64,000 nt of DNA from Siphonodentalium dalli (taxonomy: Eukaryota; Mollusca; Scaphopoda; Gadilida; Siphonodentaliidae), in the NCBI GenBank assembly GCA_032622095.1, contig CP136068.1:113287546-113351545 (forward strand), read 5' to 3'. Shown one piece after another: positions 44,393 through 56,305 of this stretch (position 1 is its first letter; each line of letters opens with the position of its first letter). The notes beneath the pieces are model-generated. The model was not told where the DNA came from. It did not search any database and saw nothing but the letters and a program-made list of their open reading frames with translations. The translations under genes and the position numbers were made by a program.

Positions 44393-46985
44393 AACAATGG
44401 ATTTATGACAATGGCGACATAACATTGCTTGAAATTCAACACCACCCATAGTGCTAACATCTAATATGGCTATGGTATTCAAATGATTGATTGACAATAT
44501 CCAGTGAGAATTAAAAAAGGGACCTATGTACTCGTTATATTTCATTCTGATCAAGCTTAAGCCTGATGTGAAAAGAAACAGGAACTTCTTTATGCCATAC
44601 ATGTTTCTACCCCCCACAAATTCCAATCTGTTCACAAAAAATCAGAACCGCATTCCTTCGTGGAATTTTGTCATCTCAAAACAAGCATATGCAAAATATG
44701 AGTATGTTGCCTCCATCTGTGGACAGTATTTGATATACAACATTATTTACATGCACAGACAACACGAATGTCACAACCATGTGGTTGTACAAATTATACC
44801 AATATGTGATATTAGTATATACGAAGAAAGAAAAGGCAAAAAATAATAGAAGAGAAAAACAAAATAAAAACAAACAAAACAATCACCACATGTGGGAGTG
44901 AATTTCATAAACATCGATATTTACTGACACAGATACTCATGAATGTCACAAGCATGTCGTCAAAGTGAAGTGAAACACTCCGGTATGGTGATCAAATATA
45001 AATTGAGAATAATCTTGTTCAAAGTAGTAATTTTTACAAATATAATATCCAAATTGACAACACACACGGTCATGTGTATATGTTAATTAAATGCATTGAC
45101 TCTCGATGGCGAAATCGTTTTCATTAGTTTGTCGCCGATAGATGCGTCCCGAATCGAGTGGTAAATATTTACAATTGAGCGTAGTTCACGATGTTTTCTA
45201 TGGAGTGGTACGGTCGATTTGCTTCAGATTATCGGGATTGTTAGTAGAATGCTATATTTCTCCAGTTGGCATAGCGCATGGATAATAACTGATCAGTTTC
45301 ACGCACCAGAACACAAGTACATAATATGTCTTTCGTATCTTTTTAACCACACAGTTAGTGCCTAATTTAGAGAACAATCTGGAAACAACACGGTTATATC
45401 AATTATTGCGCTTTTACATACACACCCCAATCGGTACTGCTCTGTAGTCGTTCAAGCACATGTACAATTTGACTCGTGAGAGGCCTACATCTAATTTCGG
45501 TGATAATCATCGAAAACTGTTTTATCCATTCTGGTCTCTAACACCTAACCCTGAGACCACCACTCTCGAAACATAAAAACCACACCGTTAGATTCATCGA
45601 TTCGTGTAGCATTTATATCTATTAAGTTAAGTTTCGGAGAAATAGGAGACAACGTGTTTATCAATGGCGCTTCCATCCATTATCCCTAGCCCATATGAAA
45701 CCATCTTCAAAACCTCACCATTAAATATATATTTATCAACGGTGGTGCCTCTCTATCTCCCATCCTTGGATCGAACGGCATAAGTTTTGCGTCTGTAAAC
45801 TACAGTAATAGACTCCACATAATTATCACGAAGATGATTATTATTATGAAAGTTTGGTGGCAATCACTTCAGAAATGTTTAACCTGCACCATAATATTCC
45901 TCGCGTTATTCCTGCTAGACCCATTTGGAGAGCCATCTAGATGATATCGCTTAATTTCTATAGCGGAAAGACACACATTCGAAAATATAGCTAAAGACGA
46001 ATTATGGGATAAATTCAAGAGTTGATTCAAAATATGCGCCTCAGTCTTAACATATGAATGTGATTGTGCGGTGTTTTATTGAATAACTAGCTGAAACAGG
46101 ATCCCTTCGGGGGGCCTTTATTCGGCGTATCAGCTCCCCGCGGTCCATGTGTGCTCTCCGCGCACTCGACAAACAAATACTACTGTTTTATATATATTGA
46201 TCATATACTTATGCTACTTCCATATATCCTCGGATCAATATGTTCTTATTGGACGTAAATATTGACATTGGTTCATATTGGACTTTATCGGCTGAATTAT
46301 GGTCTCTGGTCTAGACCACCCTAATAATCACGGACAGGACCAGGGGTCAATACTATGAAGCGTTTTCGTTGTAAGATTATACAATTGTTTGATAGAAATA
46401 ACAATTTCTCATTCTGCTAATACTATGAGCATACGATTACAAACACATCACAAATAGTATGTTTTTTTGTAACTACTAACATCTTTCAATCACAAAGAAT
46501 TTTCGAGTACTATCACAGTTAATTGAAAGTTATAATGTTAAGGAACGCACTATGGAATTATAATATAGGCGTGTGGCTGTTTCCAAATACCGTTGTCGGT
46601 GGGTGGGTGCCTCATTCCACCGACGCAATGGTAATACAATTGTCATGAAGTTAGGAGGGTCATTATGTTATGAATTGCCAAAATGGAATATAGGTTGTTT
46701 ACCGGACGCAATTCACTTGAGCCAGCACGACTAAAACTGTTCTGATTGAGCTCAATCAACGCCATCTAAACCGCCGCGTTCTCGCGTGTTCAATCTTTAC
46801 AGAGAGAAAATATCAGGGTACAATTGTACCTGATATTTTCTTGCAGATATTTTCTGGCAGGTACATATGGACGCGCCATTATTCGAGCGTCTGCACAACT
46901 CGCACCTAATTGTCTGTTGTTGAATGCTCGAATGTTGGTCGATTTCTTCGTAAGACAACACAAGCGTAGTGGCTTTGTCGTTAAG
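44393..46985. other. Intron 2 sequence, nothing recognised
   Basis: Short frames only (e.g. 106 codons at 44526-44846 with no family likeness). A 25-bp perfect palindrome centred on GGTACAATTGTACC lies at 46812-46836. Confidence 0.45.
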
Positions 46986-47164
46986 GGCCATATATAGAAC
47001 AAATGCACTTAAGTTCTATATCGTCTAATGTAAAATATATTGTTTTTCAAGAGTGCAGTTCAAATATACATATCATATCTGAAGATCATGAGAGGAGACT
47101 TAATTATTCTTGGTTCGTGAAATTTAATGATTATTTTCATGGCAACTACCCATAAATAATCTCT

Positions 47165-47884
47165 TCTATATATTTTGAGAACTCCGTGTATTCGAGAGAT
47201 AGCCCACACCCTCCGGACCTCAATGATATGATCGTGAATGAGTATTGATATACCCCACTAAACTTTGACAAACACCAGTAATGGTGTGTAGATCATTTAC
47301 ATATATCTCCTATATATTTTGATACAATCTATCTAATTTACATATCTCTCTTATATATTTATGTTTGTGTGTGTGTTGTACTTCATACAAATCTACGATT
47401 CTCGACCGATCGGGACGAAACTTGGTACGTGTGTGTAGTTTGACCAGGCGGTGGTCGTTGTCGTATTGGCGAGCCCGTGCGACGCCCGTGCAGCGCATGC
47501 GCTGGCGAGATCTCGGAAACGGGTGGAGCTATCGACTTGAAATTTGCTATGTGAATGTATCTTGCGCCGGGTACAAATTTTATCGGGTCGCCGAGCTCGT
47601 GCGACGCCCGTGCAGCGCATGCGCAGACGAGATATCGGAAACGGGTGGAGCTATCGACTTTAAATTTGCTATGTGAATGTATCTTGCGCCGGGTACAAAT
47701 TTTATCGGGTCGCCGAGCCCGTGCGACGCCAGCATCGCGCATGCGCAGACCAGATCTCGGAAACGGGTGGAGCTACCGGGTACAAATTTTTCTTATTGAA
47801 ACGCGTGGAGCTAAAAAATTTAAAAAAAATATTAAAAAAATGTCATGTTTCGGACAAGCCGCCGGTGGCGGGCTAACCTGCTAG
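47165..47884 (+). mobile_element. Non-autonomous Helitron-like element 1
   Basis: 5' TCTATATATTTTGAGAAC; 3' end with a GC hairpin (CCGCC-GGT-GGCGG, about 47869-47873 onward), nine bases, then CTAG at 47881-47884 followed by T, the Helitron 3' signature. It has no terminal inverted repeats and no Rep/helicase. The interior holds a 122-bp tandem repeat. The 5' boundary may instead be near 47351, where a second TTATATATTTATG...TACTTCATA start occurs. Confidence 0.65.
47464..47785 (+). repeat. 122-bp tandem repeat, about 2.7 units
   Basis: CGGGTGGAGCTATCGACTT at 47520 and 47642, and CGGGTGGAGCTACCGGG at 47764; each unit includes GTGCGACGCC and GCGCATGCGC. GC-rich compared with its surroundings. 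Its overlapping frames on both strands are artefacts. Confidence 0.9.
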
Positions 47885-48933
47885 TCTATACTATATATTT
47901 TGAGACTTCGTATATGTGTATGTGTGTACTTCATAGAATCCAAAACGCGTGTAAAGATTGAGCTCAAACTTCCTATGTAAGTGTCAAATCACACCGACAC
48001 GACCGTGGTCGCGGTTTAGCGAAGCTCAGAGCACCCGTTCTCCAATCTCAAATCACCGCAAAGGCACGGCGGGGGTTAATCAAGTGATTATTTAATGAGC
48101 GTTTGTTTTTGACGCATCTCTATAAAGAGCGTCTGTTTCCCATTCAACGTTATTCGCATCTGCAGAGTTATACGGGAACGCAAACGTTATCGCTCGAAAT
48201 TTATTCCCTGCGAGCACGGATGGCGCGCTTTGTTTTTACAGTATATACCTTCGGTATATACCGAAATCATCCCACATAATCACGAATATAGCATCAGATT
48301 TCTCCCCAGATATACCGTTATAAAGCTACTGGAATCTGCGAATCTACGGGAAATTCCAGGGAATGCCGATTGAGCTCAAACTTGCTACCTACGGGAAGTG
48401 TCATATATATGAGTGTGTCCTTTATAGACTCTAACCGATTGAGCTCAAACTTGCTAAATAAGAAAATAGCCCCCAAGCCGTAAATATCAACAACAACGAT
48501 ATTACTAAATACACGTTTTCGGCAATGTGAGAGTTTTCGGGGAGCCGTGATGCCAACAACAACGACCCGAAGACAGATTTCCCGACGGGAAGCGTTTGTT
48601 TTAAATTCAATGTTATCGTAGAGAGATTTCACGAAACAAAGAATGCGTTGTCTGTCGTTCCTAGGAAGGGGGGATTTCTACCGGTAAATTTTTCCGCCAG
48701 AAACAAAAAAATTAATTAAAACAATTTACAATTTAATTAAAACAATTTAAAATTAAAAAAAATTAACAATAAAAAAACCATTGAGAAACAAAATATATTA
48801 AATTTAAAAAACATTAAATTCATATTCAAAAATAAAAAACAAAAATAAATAAAAACAGAATAATTACAAAAATGTCATGTTTCTGAAACAAAGCCATGGG
48901 ACGAATGCCGCCAGTGGCGGGCTAACCTGCTAG
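47885..48933 (+). mobile_element. Non-autonomous Helitron-like element 2
   Basis: Starts TCTATACTATATATTTTGAG immediately after the CTAG of element 1. Ends with hairpin CCGCC-AGT-GGCGG, GCTAACCTG, CTAG (48930-48933). The interior has repeated GATTGAGCTCAAACTT words and an AT-rich block before the 3' end. Nearly identical to element 3 (offset 1045). Confidence 0.8.
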
Positions 48934-49971
48934 TACTATATATTTTGAGACTTCGTATATGTGTGTGTGTGTACTTCATAGAATCCAAAACGCGTGTAAA
49001 GATTGAGCTCAAACTTCCTATGTAAGTGTCAAATCACACCGACACGACCGTGGTCGCGGTTTAGAGAAGCTCAGAGCACCCGTTCTCCAATCTCAAATCA
49101 CCGCAAAGGCACGGCGAGGGTTAATCAAGTGATTATTTAATGAGCGTTTGTTTTTGACGCATCTCTATAAAGAGCGTCTGTTTCCCATTCAACGTTATTC
49201 GCATCTGCAGAGTTATACGGGAACGCAAACGTTATCGCTCGAAATTTATTCCCTGCGAGCACGGATGGCGCGCTTTGTTTTTACAGTATATACCTTTGGT
49301 ATATACCGAAATCATCCCACATAATCACGAATATAGCATCAGATTTCTCCCCAGATATACCGTTATAAAGCTACTGGAATCTGCGAATCTACGGGAAATT
49401 CCAGGGAATGCCGATTGAGCTCAAACTTGCTACCTACGGGAAGTGTCATATATATGAGTGTGTCCTTTATAGACTCTAACCGATTGAGCTCAAACTTGCT
49501 AAATAAGAAAATAGCCCCCAAGCCGTAAATATCAACAACAACGATATTACTAAATACACGTTTTCGGCAATGTGAGAGTTTTCGGGGAGCCGTGATGCCA
49601 ACAACAACGACCCGAAGACAGATTTCCCGACGGGAAGCGTTTGTTTTAAATTCAATGTTATCGTAGAGAGATTTCACGAAACAAAGAATGCGTTGTCTGT
49701 CGTTCCTACGAAGGGGGGATTTCTACCGGTAAATTTTTAACAAAAAAATTAATTAAAACAATTTACAATTTAATTAAAACAATTTAAAATTAAAAAAAAT
49801 TAACAATAAAAAAAACCATTCAGAAACAAAATATATTAAATTTAAAAAACATTAAATTCATATTCAAAAATAAAAAACAAAAATAAATAAAAACAGAATA
49901 ATTACAAAAATGTCATGTTTCTGAAACAAAGCCATGGGACGAATGCCGCCAGTGGCGGGCTAACCTGCTAG
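48934..49971 (+). mobile_element. Non-autonomous Helitron-like element 3
   Basis: Follows directly on the CTAG of element 2 (TACTATATATTTTGAGACTT) and ends CTAG at 49968-49971, then T. It differs from element 2 by a few substitutions and small indels, the largest being the loss of CCGCCAGAAA near 49738. Confidence 0.8.
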
Positions 49972-50493
49972 TGTTCTATATTTTAGAATGTTCATGTCAT
50001 GCCTGTTGATCGATGGCACATTTTGCTGAGCTGAGTTTGTGGTTATGGGTTCATAGCCAAGTTAACGCTGATCACCATGTGTCTTAACACTGTGACCTAA
50101 TTCCAGTTTATTGACCCACACTAAATGTCAATATTAATTTGTTGCCATTTGGCTGGAATATTTGTGACTGCTTTAATCTTCATTATAATATATGGGGGTA
50201 TGATTAAAATATATCTCAACATGTTGATTCAAACGAAGCATCCTTTCATAGAGCCAAGACAATAAGCTATTTGGTGATTGGAGTGTTATCTCAAATTACT
50301 AATTATTCTAGCAGTTCTTTGTAACGAAAAGGACGAACACGAAAATAATACTGCCAACCTCTCAAATGTATTACAATCCACTGTTTTGTCGTCTCTTAAT
50401 AGTTGTGCAGATTCTACATTCTACATCTTCTGTGTTGAAAATCTCTTGCCATTTTGGCTTGATTGATACGAAACTGGCGTCTCCTCCTTATTG

Positions 50494-51453
50494 AAAGGCA
50501 TAGAAAGGTATATCTTGTGATTATCAAATACAATTGGTTGGCGCATAAGGTTTCAAATCGGATTCGGTCTGGATTATGTTCATTAGCTTCAGTATTGTTT
50601 ATAGACATATGGATATGCATATTTATGTGCAATCTCATAGTTTTCACACAAACAGAATTAGGAGATTTCACACTGTCACATTTGACTATTAAATTTTAAT
50701 ATAATTATACTAGTTAAATCCAGAATATACATGACAATGAAATAGAGCACAGTTACATTCTAAATGTATATAGCATATTGATTAATGTTATTACACAATT
50801 AGCTGGAATATTGTTTTGAAACCTGCCACGAGCTTCGATATAAACACACACAGCACAACACGTTAGCCACATATTAGCGTGATATTTAGACGTGTTTTAT
50901 CATTCTGGTTATGTGGCTTAGGGTTGTTTACATTTGGTGTAGATCTGTATACAGATCTGTGTTAAGTCACGTGTCGCAGATTACTGTGATCACAACATGA
51001 GTACTGATAGTGAACGAGCGTTCATCAGTACTCTGGTAATTGACAATTCACAATGAGTCGTGTCAGTTTAGGCTAGACAAAAATAATGAATCACCTATAA
51101 GCAGACCAAAGCGATTTGATATGTGCCGCGTCAGTTGAGTCTAAGATAGGCATGAGATGGTGGGCCCGACCGTGGGCTACTGCCAAATAAAGATATTTTC
51201 TGACGATTGTCTCGATGCTCGTTGTATTCCATATGAAATACATGGGTTGAAATGACAAAGAAACATTACGCACATTCGCCAAGCCCGGGTAACAATTAAT
51301 CAAATCAGATTTGCCTGTCGCAATGCATCGGTGTTGGCCGTGAATTTAACGGAACGAATACCGTTTTCTTTCTGTGTGCATTTCTATATCAACCCGTTTA
51401 CACTAGTATGCGTGTAGAACTGTATACAGATCTACAGCAATGTAAATGCACCC
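50494..51453. other. Intron 2 sequence, nothing recognised
   Basis: No element recognised; a CAGATCTGTATACAGATCTGTG imperfect palindrome lies near 50940-50965. Confidence 0.4.
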
Positions 51454-51456
51454 TTA

Positions 51457-52119
51457 GTGTCGGCGCACACGGTCCCGATTGCTGCTGGATAAATCGTGCC
51501 AGATAAAATCGGGGGTTCAGCGCACACGAGTCGGATTTTAACTGTCATATAATCATGTTATGGTCACTTTAATCTATACAGCCAACTGTTGTGGTCAGCA
51601 TTTCTAACCAGTTACTACAGCTAGTCATGGTGGTTTATATTAATATGTATTTCTAAAGATTAATATTTATTAATAATAAATTAGATAATATATTGAGGTC
51701 ACGAGCAATAGCTGTAAATTTGCGTAATAGACATTTCCCCCAGCTGCCGCCCTCTTGGTGAGTTTATTATACTGGCACTCATATTATGCTCACAATCATG
51801 TCTACCAGCCATTGTTCCTTGTCGATCGACCATAATTCTTGAGTTTAATTTCGAATAGAGGTCGTTGCTAACTATTCCGACATTTTGAATGAGGTTTTGG
51901 TCATGTGACGTCGACGATCGGTCACGTGACAAGCAACACACGCGCGTTGCCACCGTCATGAGCCGAATGCTCCTGATGAAATCAAACTCAGTTTGATCCA
52001 TCCGATTAAATCGAATCCGATAAAATCGGCTCAATTGTTAGACGCACATGGTCCCGATTGTCCCCGAATTATCCTGCAGTCGGTTAATCGGGGGCAATCG
52101 GGATCTTGTGCGCCGACAC
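51457..52119. mobile_element. TTA-flanked MITE with GTGTCGGCGCACA ends
   Basis: 663 bp between direct TTA copies (51454-51456, 52120-52122). Left GTGTCGGCGCACACGGTCCC; right, reversed, GTGTCGGCGCACAAGATCCC; TIR about 25 bp, then GATTG. Subterminal GATAAAATCGG words repeat. A 3-bp TTA/TAA target suggests PIF/Harbinger (inferred). No transposase. Confidence 0.88.
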
Positions 52120-52122
52120 TTA

Positions 52123-52970
52123 GCCACATGATACCTACCCCATGGTTAGTGGACCCGCTCGTGTGATGCAATGTTGGTTTGTCCTGCTTAATAGCTATAG
52201 TGTTGATGAGTTATGTTGAATCATTGACGTGTGTGGGTCCTGTTTAAATTATATAATACAATCCTGGTTAAATTGTCCTGATAATTTGATATGATACTGT
52301 TGGGTTCTGCTGAATTGTTTTGATGCTGTTATGGACCGTAGGGTAAATAGAGTCTGCTAATAACAAGCTCCGTTATTTTATTTTTAGTTGTCATTTTCGC
52401 AGTGTTCGGCTGATCTCAATAATCCCAGGAAATGCCACTATGCGTAGAAAACATTAAAAAACATGTATATTTTGAAATATTTTAATAATAGCTGTTTTGG
52501 TTGTTGCAAACCGGCCATAATTTAGATTGCTACCCATGTCATTTTGAAGACACCAAAGTCGTCACCATTATTTAAATATATACCTGAATTTTTTTCACAC
52601 GGACATTGGTTTGTGCTCAAATTGCTCGGATTAGCTAAACAGTGTTTAACATGCAACTCATTTATAATTGTTTCTAATGATAGTTTCACAAATATTATGC
52701 TTTAGTTTCAATGCAAGTTATGTAGTGATGTTTTATTCAATCAAATTTGATATTTTAATTTGATTTGTTTCATTATTTACTCCTATGCGATCAAAATGGT
52801 TGGACACTAACAATTGTAATCAGATGTAATCAAAACGTAATCGATTACATTTACTAAAGTAGTTGTAATCGTAATCGATTATCTTGGGAAATTGTAATCG
52901 CCCCAACCCTGCTAAACACCTAGAATTGTTTTTTTTTAAATAACGGTACTTTTTCTTAAGAACGTCGCTT
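52123..52970. other. Intron 2 sequence with decayed minisatellite units
   Basis: 52150-52340 contains decayed GTTGATG/GTTGGGTTCTGCTGAATTG units of the 30-bp repeat seen at 8301-8390. 52800-52900 repeats TGTAATCGATTAC-like words. Confidence 0.5.
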
Positions 52971-53460
52971 TGGTCTACCAGCATCATATCAATACAGCAG
53001 GACCCACCGGCACCAAATATAGCCATTTAGCAGGACTACTTGACCCGGGTGTAATACTGGTGAGGAAATTCTATTTTTCTAAAATTGTCATTTTCGGAAT
53101 AATCCGATCAATTCGAGAAAAGCCAGTGTTCACATGTAACATTCAACAAATGGTTTTCAGAATATTTTCTTACATGGTTCCCTGGTATTTGGAAAACGTC
53201 AGAAAGAGCCATCTCAATTATGGTCCGATACCCTTAACAAACACAGCCATTATTCAATTAGTTTACAGTACACATGTTTTTGAATGTTATATACTCATAA
53301 TTGCCTTTCCCCGATGTGTTAAAATTAGCCAAACATGGCTTTATGTTTAATACCTTAATACTTTTTTCTCAACAACATCATTTCCCCAAAAGCATCATAG
53401 CAATCAAGTATGACCCACCAACATCATAGCAACTTAGCAGGACCACTTAACTTTGGGTGA
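52971..53460 (-). repeat. Diverged 30-bp minisatellite blocks
   Basis: At 52971-53060 and 53385-53450 the reverse complement reads units like CTATGATGTTGGTGGGTC(C/A), the same consensus as 8301-8390. The DNA between them shows no repeat. Confidence 0.65.
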
Positions 53461-53570
53461 TACCGGTTCGTTTTATATTATGTATTTTTGATATGAATGT
53501 GTTGTATTGGGGTACATGTATGTGACACATGCGGACAAAACAATGAAGCTGGAGCACAGTTAAGTAATGG

Positions 53571-54006
53571 TTAGAGCACAATAATTGTTCTGTACCAGAA
53601 TCAATCGAGTCGAAGGCGAGATTTATTTTGGTAAAGAACTATATTCGTGTGCTCTGACCGACTTAGAGCACAATTGATCCCACATAATGCAATCAACTGA
53701 AAATGTGCCGTTGAGCGTGTTTTGACCACGACGCACAATCCGTGCGCTGGCCGCGATTGGACACAATAGCCAGTTAGCCACGCCCAACAACGTGATTAAC
53801 ATGAACTGATCGCCGTTGAATGTGACTAGGTATGTCCGAAACAACACGGATTGGTTCCACTTTGAAGCGCCAGTGCGATTTGTCTGTTATGAGTTGCGTA
53901 TGCCTAACAACGGGACAATCACTGAACTATTCCTGCGCCAGCCTTGGTAATTGGTGTGCTTTACCAAAAATCAGGGACCGATTGTAACAATGGGATTGTG
54001 CTCTAA
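53571..54006. mobile_element. MITE with TTAGAGCACAAT ends
   Basis: 436 bp. Left TTAGAGCACAAT, right ATTGTGCTCTAA, a perfect 12-bp TIR. An internal GACTTAGAGCACAATTG copy of the end lies at 53670. A partial inverse copy is at 21850-22075. Confidence 0.75.
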
Positions 54007-54309
54007 GCACACGTATACTGCCAAAACTTGACAAACGAATTTGCTCCACCCCCATTGACGTCAGGCACATGTATTCAACGGAATCCCAGCCATTGAATAC
54101 ATATTAGTGTATACCTCTAGTGGAATACAAGTCGGAACTATTCTTGTTGACGTTGACGCCAAGAAATATGAAGTACATTACGTCGATCATCCGCTTCCGG
54201 TAATCCCCCCATAATTACTGGTTATATGTCAGACTTAAATCACAATAAAGTTAGCTATAGTAACAATAGAGGTGACATTCATGGATTGAACTTATCTGAC
54301 TGAACGGTG

Positions 54310-54487
54310 TAGAATAAATACAGAACACAACTTGCATCGCAATCTCGAACCTTTTATCGAACTCGTTGCGAACGGCGCAAAGTTATATTTCGCTCGAGCT
54401 ACGCTCTCGCGAAATATATCCTTGCACCATCCGCTACTCATTCGATAAAAGATTCTCGATTAAGATGCGCGTTGTGTTCTGTCTATG
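54310..54487. repeat. Imperfect long palindrome
   Basis: Outer arms CAGAACACAACTTGCATCGC and its near complement GCGCGTTGTGTTCTG; middle arms CCTTTTATCGAA / TTCGATAAAAG; centre ATATTTCGCTCGAG...CTCGCGAAATAT. A foldback repeat with about 50-bp arms. Confidence 0.75.
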
Positions 54488-55046
54488 TACATGCAATTGA
54501 TAAATGGGTAAATGGAATTAGTTTGAAAAACACGGGCTGTGTAATTATTCAAATTTTCAAATTCTGTATTGGATATAACCATATTCTAGCGTAATCCAAG
54601 AATAAAAATAAAAATACATAAATAAAAAAAACATTTTACATATAATCATTAATAATTTAAGACATTGGTTGACTTTAAATATTCCGACATTTAGTCGCTG
54701 CCTATACTATAGTAATATATATATAATTTTAATGTGTTGGTTAACTCACCCTATACCAACCTCTTGTTAATATTTACTCGTAATATGAGCTATAGCTCTA
54801 TTCGTTAATTTAGTATAGATTAATTCGAGGGTATATTATTTTGAGTTACGTATATCTAGGGCGTCTTTGATGAAATTACATATTTGCTTTATTGCAGAGA
54901 AGGTTTTTGGGTTCAGCAGCATCTTGGGGTTGTTAATATTTTCTCCCAGTTGAAATATGTCATATTTTCTTCTCAAGTCTTATTTATTGGGGTATCTGAC
55001 ACATACAATTATTCAGATATAATGACAAGCATTGAAATAGTGTGCT
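54488..55046. other. Intron 2 sequence, nothing recognised
   Basis: Very AT-rich, no gene-like frame. Confidence 0.4.
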
Positions 55047-55378
55047 GACAGATGCAGATTGGTGTCCCCAGTGGGTTAATTTAGTGACGTTATCCCGCAC
55101 GGCGGGAGTAACAAAAAATAATGTTAGTTTGAGACTATAGATACTTCTCAGAAGATGAGGCCTAAGCATAATGATGTTCCCAGAGGGTGAATATAGTGAC
55201 GCAATCCCACACGGAGGGAGTAACTAAAACTAATGTTAATTTGAGACTATATATAGATACTTCCCAGAAGATGAGGCCTAAGCATAATGAGGTTCCCAGA
55301 GGGTGAATTTGGTGATAATAGCCCACTGTGGGTGGTATCATCACTACATTGACCCTCTGGGGACCTCATTCTGCAAAT
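55047..55378. mobile_element. GCAGAATGAGG foldback, copy 2, with internal tandem units
   Basis: Right end CCTCATTCTGCAAAT as in copy 1 (43385-43793); the left end is decayed (GATGCAGATTGGTGTCC). Inside are two to three tandem units of about 115 bp, each with TTAATTTGAGACTATA, CAGAAGATGAGGCCTAAGCA and CCCAGAGGGTGAAT. Confidence 0.7.
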
Positions 55379-55547
55379 GTCAGACAAACTATTTCAAGGC
55401 GCGTGGTATTATCACTACTTTGATCCTTCACAGTTGCTGGACATGTGCATGGTGCGATATGCAAATCTGAATGCTCAGCCGAAGGAACGATGTGTGGACA
55501 ACCAGGACACAGCTGTATATGTAAGAACTATCACGAGAAATCGCCAG

Positions 55548-55691
55548 ACAAACTGGGATGTCAGCCAGGTTAGTCTTTCTCAAACAAACTGGGATGTCAG
55601 CCAGGTTAATGTTTCTCAGATAAACTGGGATGTCAGCCAGGTTAGTCTTTCTCAGAGAAACTGGGATGTCAGCCAGGTTAGTGTTTCTTAG
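55548..55691 (+). repeat. 36-bp tandem repeat, four units
   Basis: Units ACAAACTGGGATGTCAGCCA plus GGTTAGTCTTTCTCAA, with few substitutions. The 36-bp period keeps a frame open, giving four NWDVSQV(S/N)(L/V)SQ peptides in a 104-codon frame (55377-55691). There is no other evidence that it is coding. Confidence 0.9.
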
Positions 55692-56160
55692 AGAACGGAA
55701 ATTTGAGCGTCCATGACCCGGCCTGTTTTACTGGAGGTCAAAATAGGCTGAAAATGAAAGTATTTCAAAACAAATTAAGTCCATATGGCACTATTTACGC
55801 AATATATTCTATGAAAGCCTATTGGCAGCGGACACACGTGTCACAGTAGTGATGGCATAGTGGTGTGACAATTTATTATGGTGGAGTTTGGTGACAATCG
55901 GTCATCATAATTAATGTGCCATAGCAAGCCATGGTGCCCACTGTGTTTCCGCACAATGAGTGGACTGGACCAATTAACCCATTTCGTTTCACCAAGGTTG
56001 ATCTCTACTCATTACGTTTTGCTAAATTGTATTCGCTACGATATATATCATTGCACGATCGACTGTCCAGAATTGTGTTTGACCGTGGCCTGGTGGCAAT
56101 TCCTCATTGACTCATATATCATGCATATGGTACTTATTTCATAATCAAATATACCACGAT
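55692..56160. other. Intron 2 sequence, nothing recognised
   Basis: No element recognised. Confidence 0.4.
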
Positions 56161-56305
56161 GTATTATTTAAAGTATACATCACTAGCAAATACATCGTGC
56201 AAATAGGTTCACATTGAACACGTATTTACCTCTGAGAATAATTGAGGTGCATTGTGAACCTATTTGCACGATGTATTTGCTAGTGATGTATACTATAAAT
56301 AATAC
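56161..56305. repeat. Foldback element, 53-bp arms, copy 1
   Basis: Left arm 56161-56213 (GTATTATTTAAAGTATACAT...), right arm 56253-56305, one mismatch. The loop contains CTCTGAGAATAATTGAGG. A second copy with inverted loop orientation is at 57254-57366. Confidence 0.9.

Larger units (their letters stand above)
46986..50493 (+). mobile_element. TTAA family-3 element carrying nested Helitrons
   Basis: 46986-47164 and 49973-50493 are together homologous, in inverse orientation, to 60506-61300. The left half shares GATCATGAGAGGAGAC and AATGATTATTTTCAT; the right half shares GGTTATGGGTTCATA, GAGCCAAGACAATA and CTCTTGCCATTTTGGCT. In the other copy the two halves are contiguous, so 47165-49972 is an insertion. 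The right end (GCGTCTCCTCCTTAT) corresponds to the TIR plus TTAA of the other copy, one base changed. The left terminus is not recognised. Confidence 0.75.

Noticed and set aside
47310-47884. Overlapping frames of 75-119 codons on both strands
   Set aside because: They arise from the GC-rich 122-bp tandem repeat inside a Helitron-like element; the same peptides repeat in several frames.
48318-49677. Two identical 104-codon minus-strand frames (48318-48632 and 49363-49677)
   Set aside because: The identity reflects duplication of the whole Helitron-like element, not selection; no family likeness.
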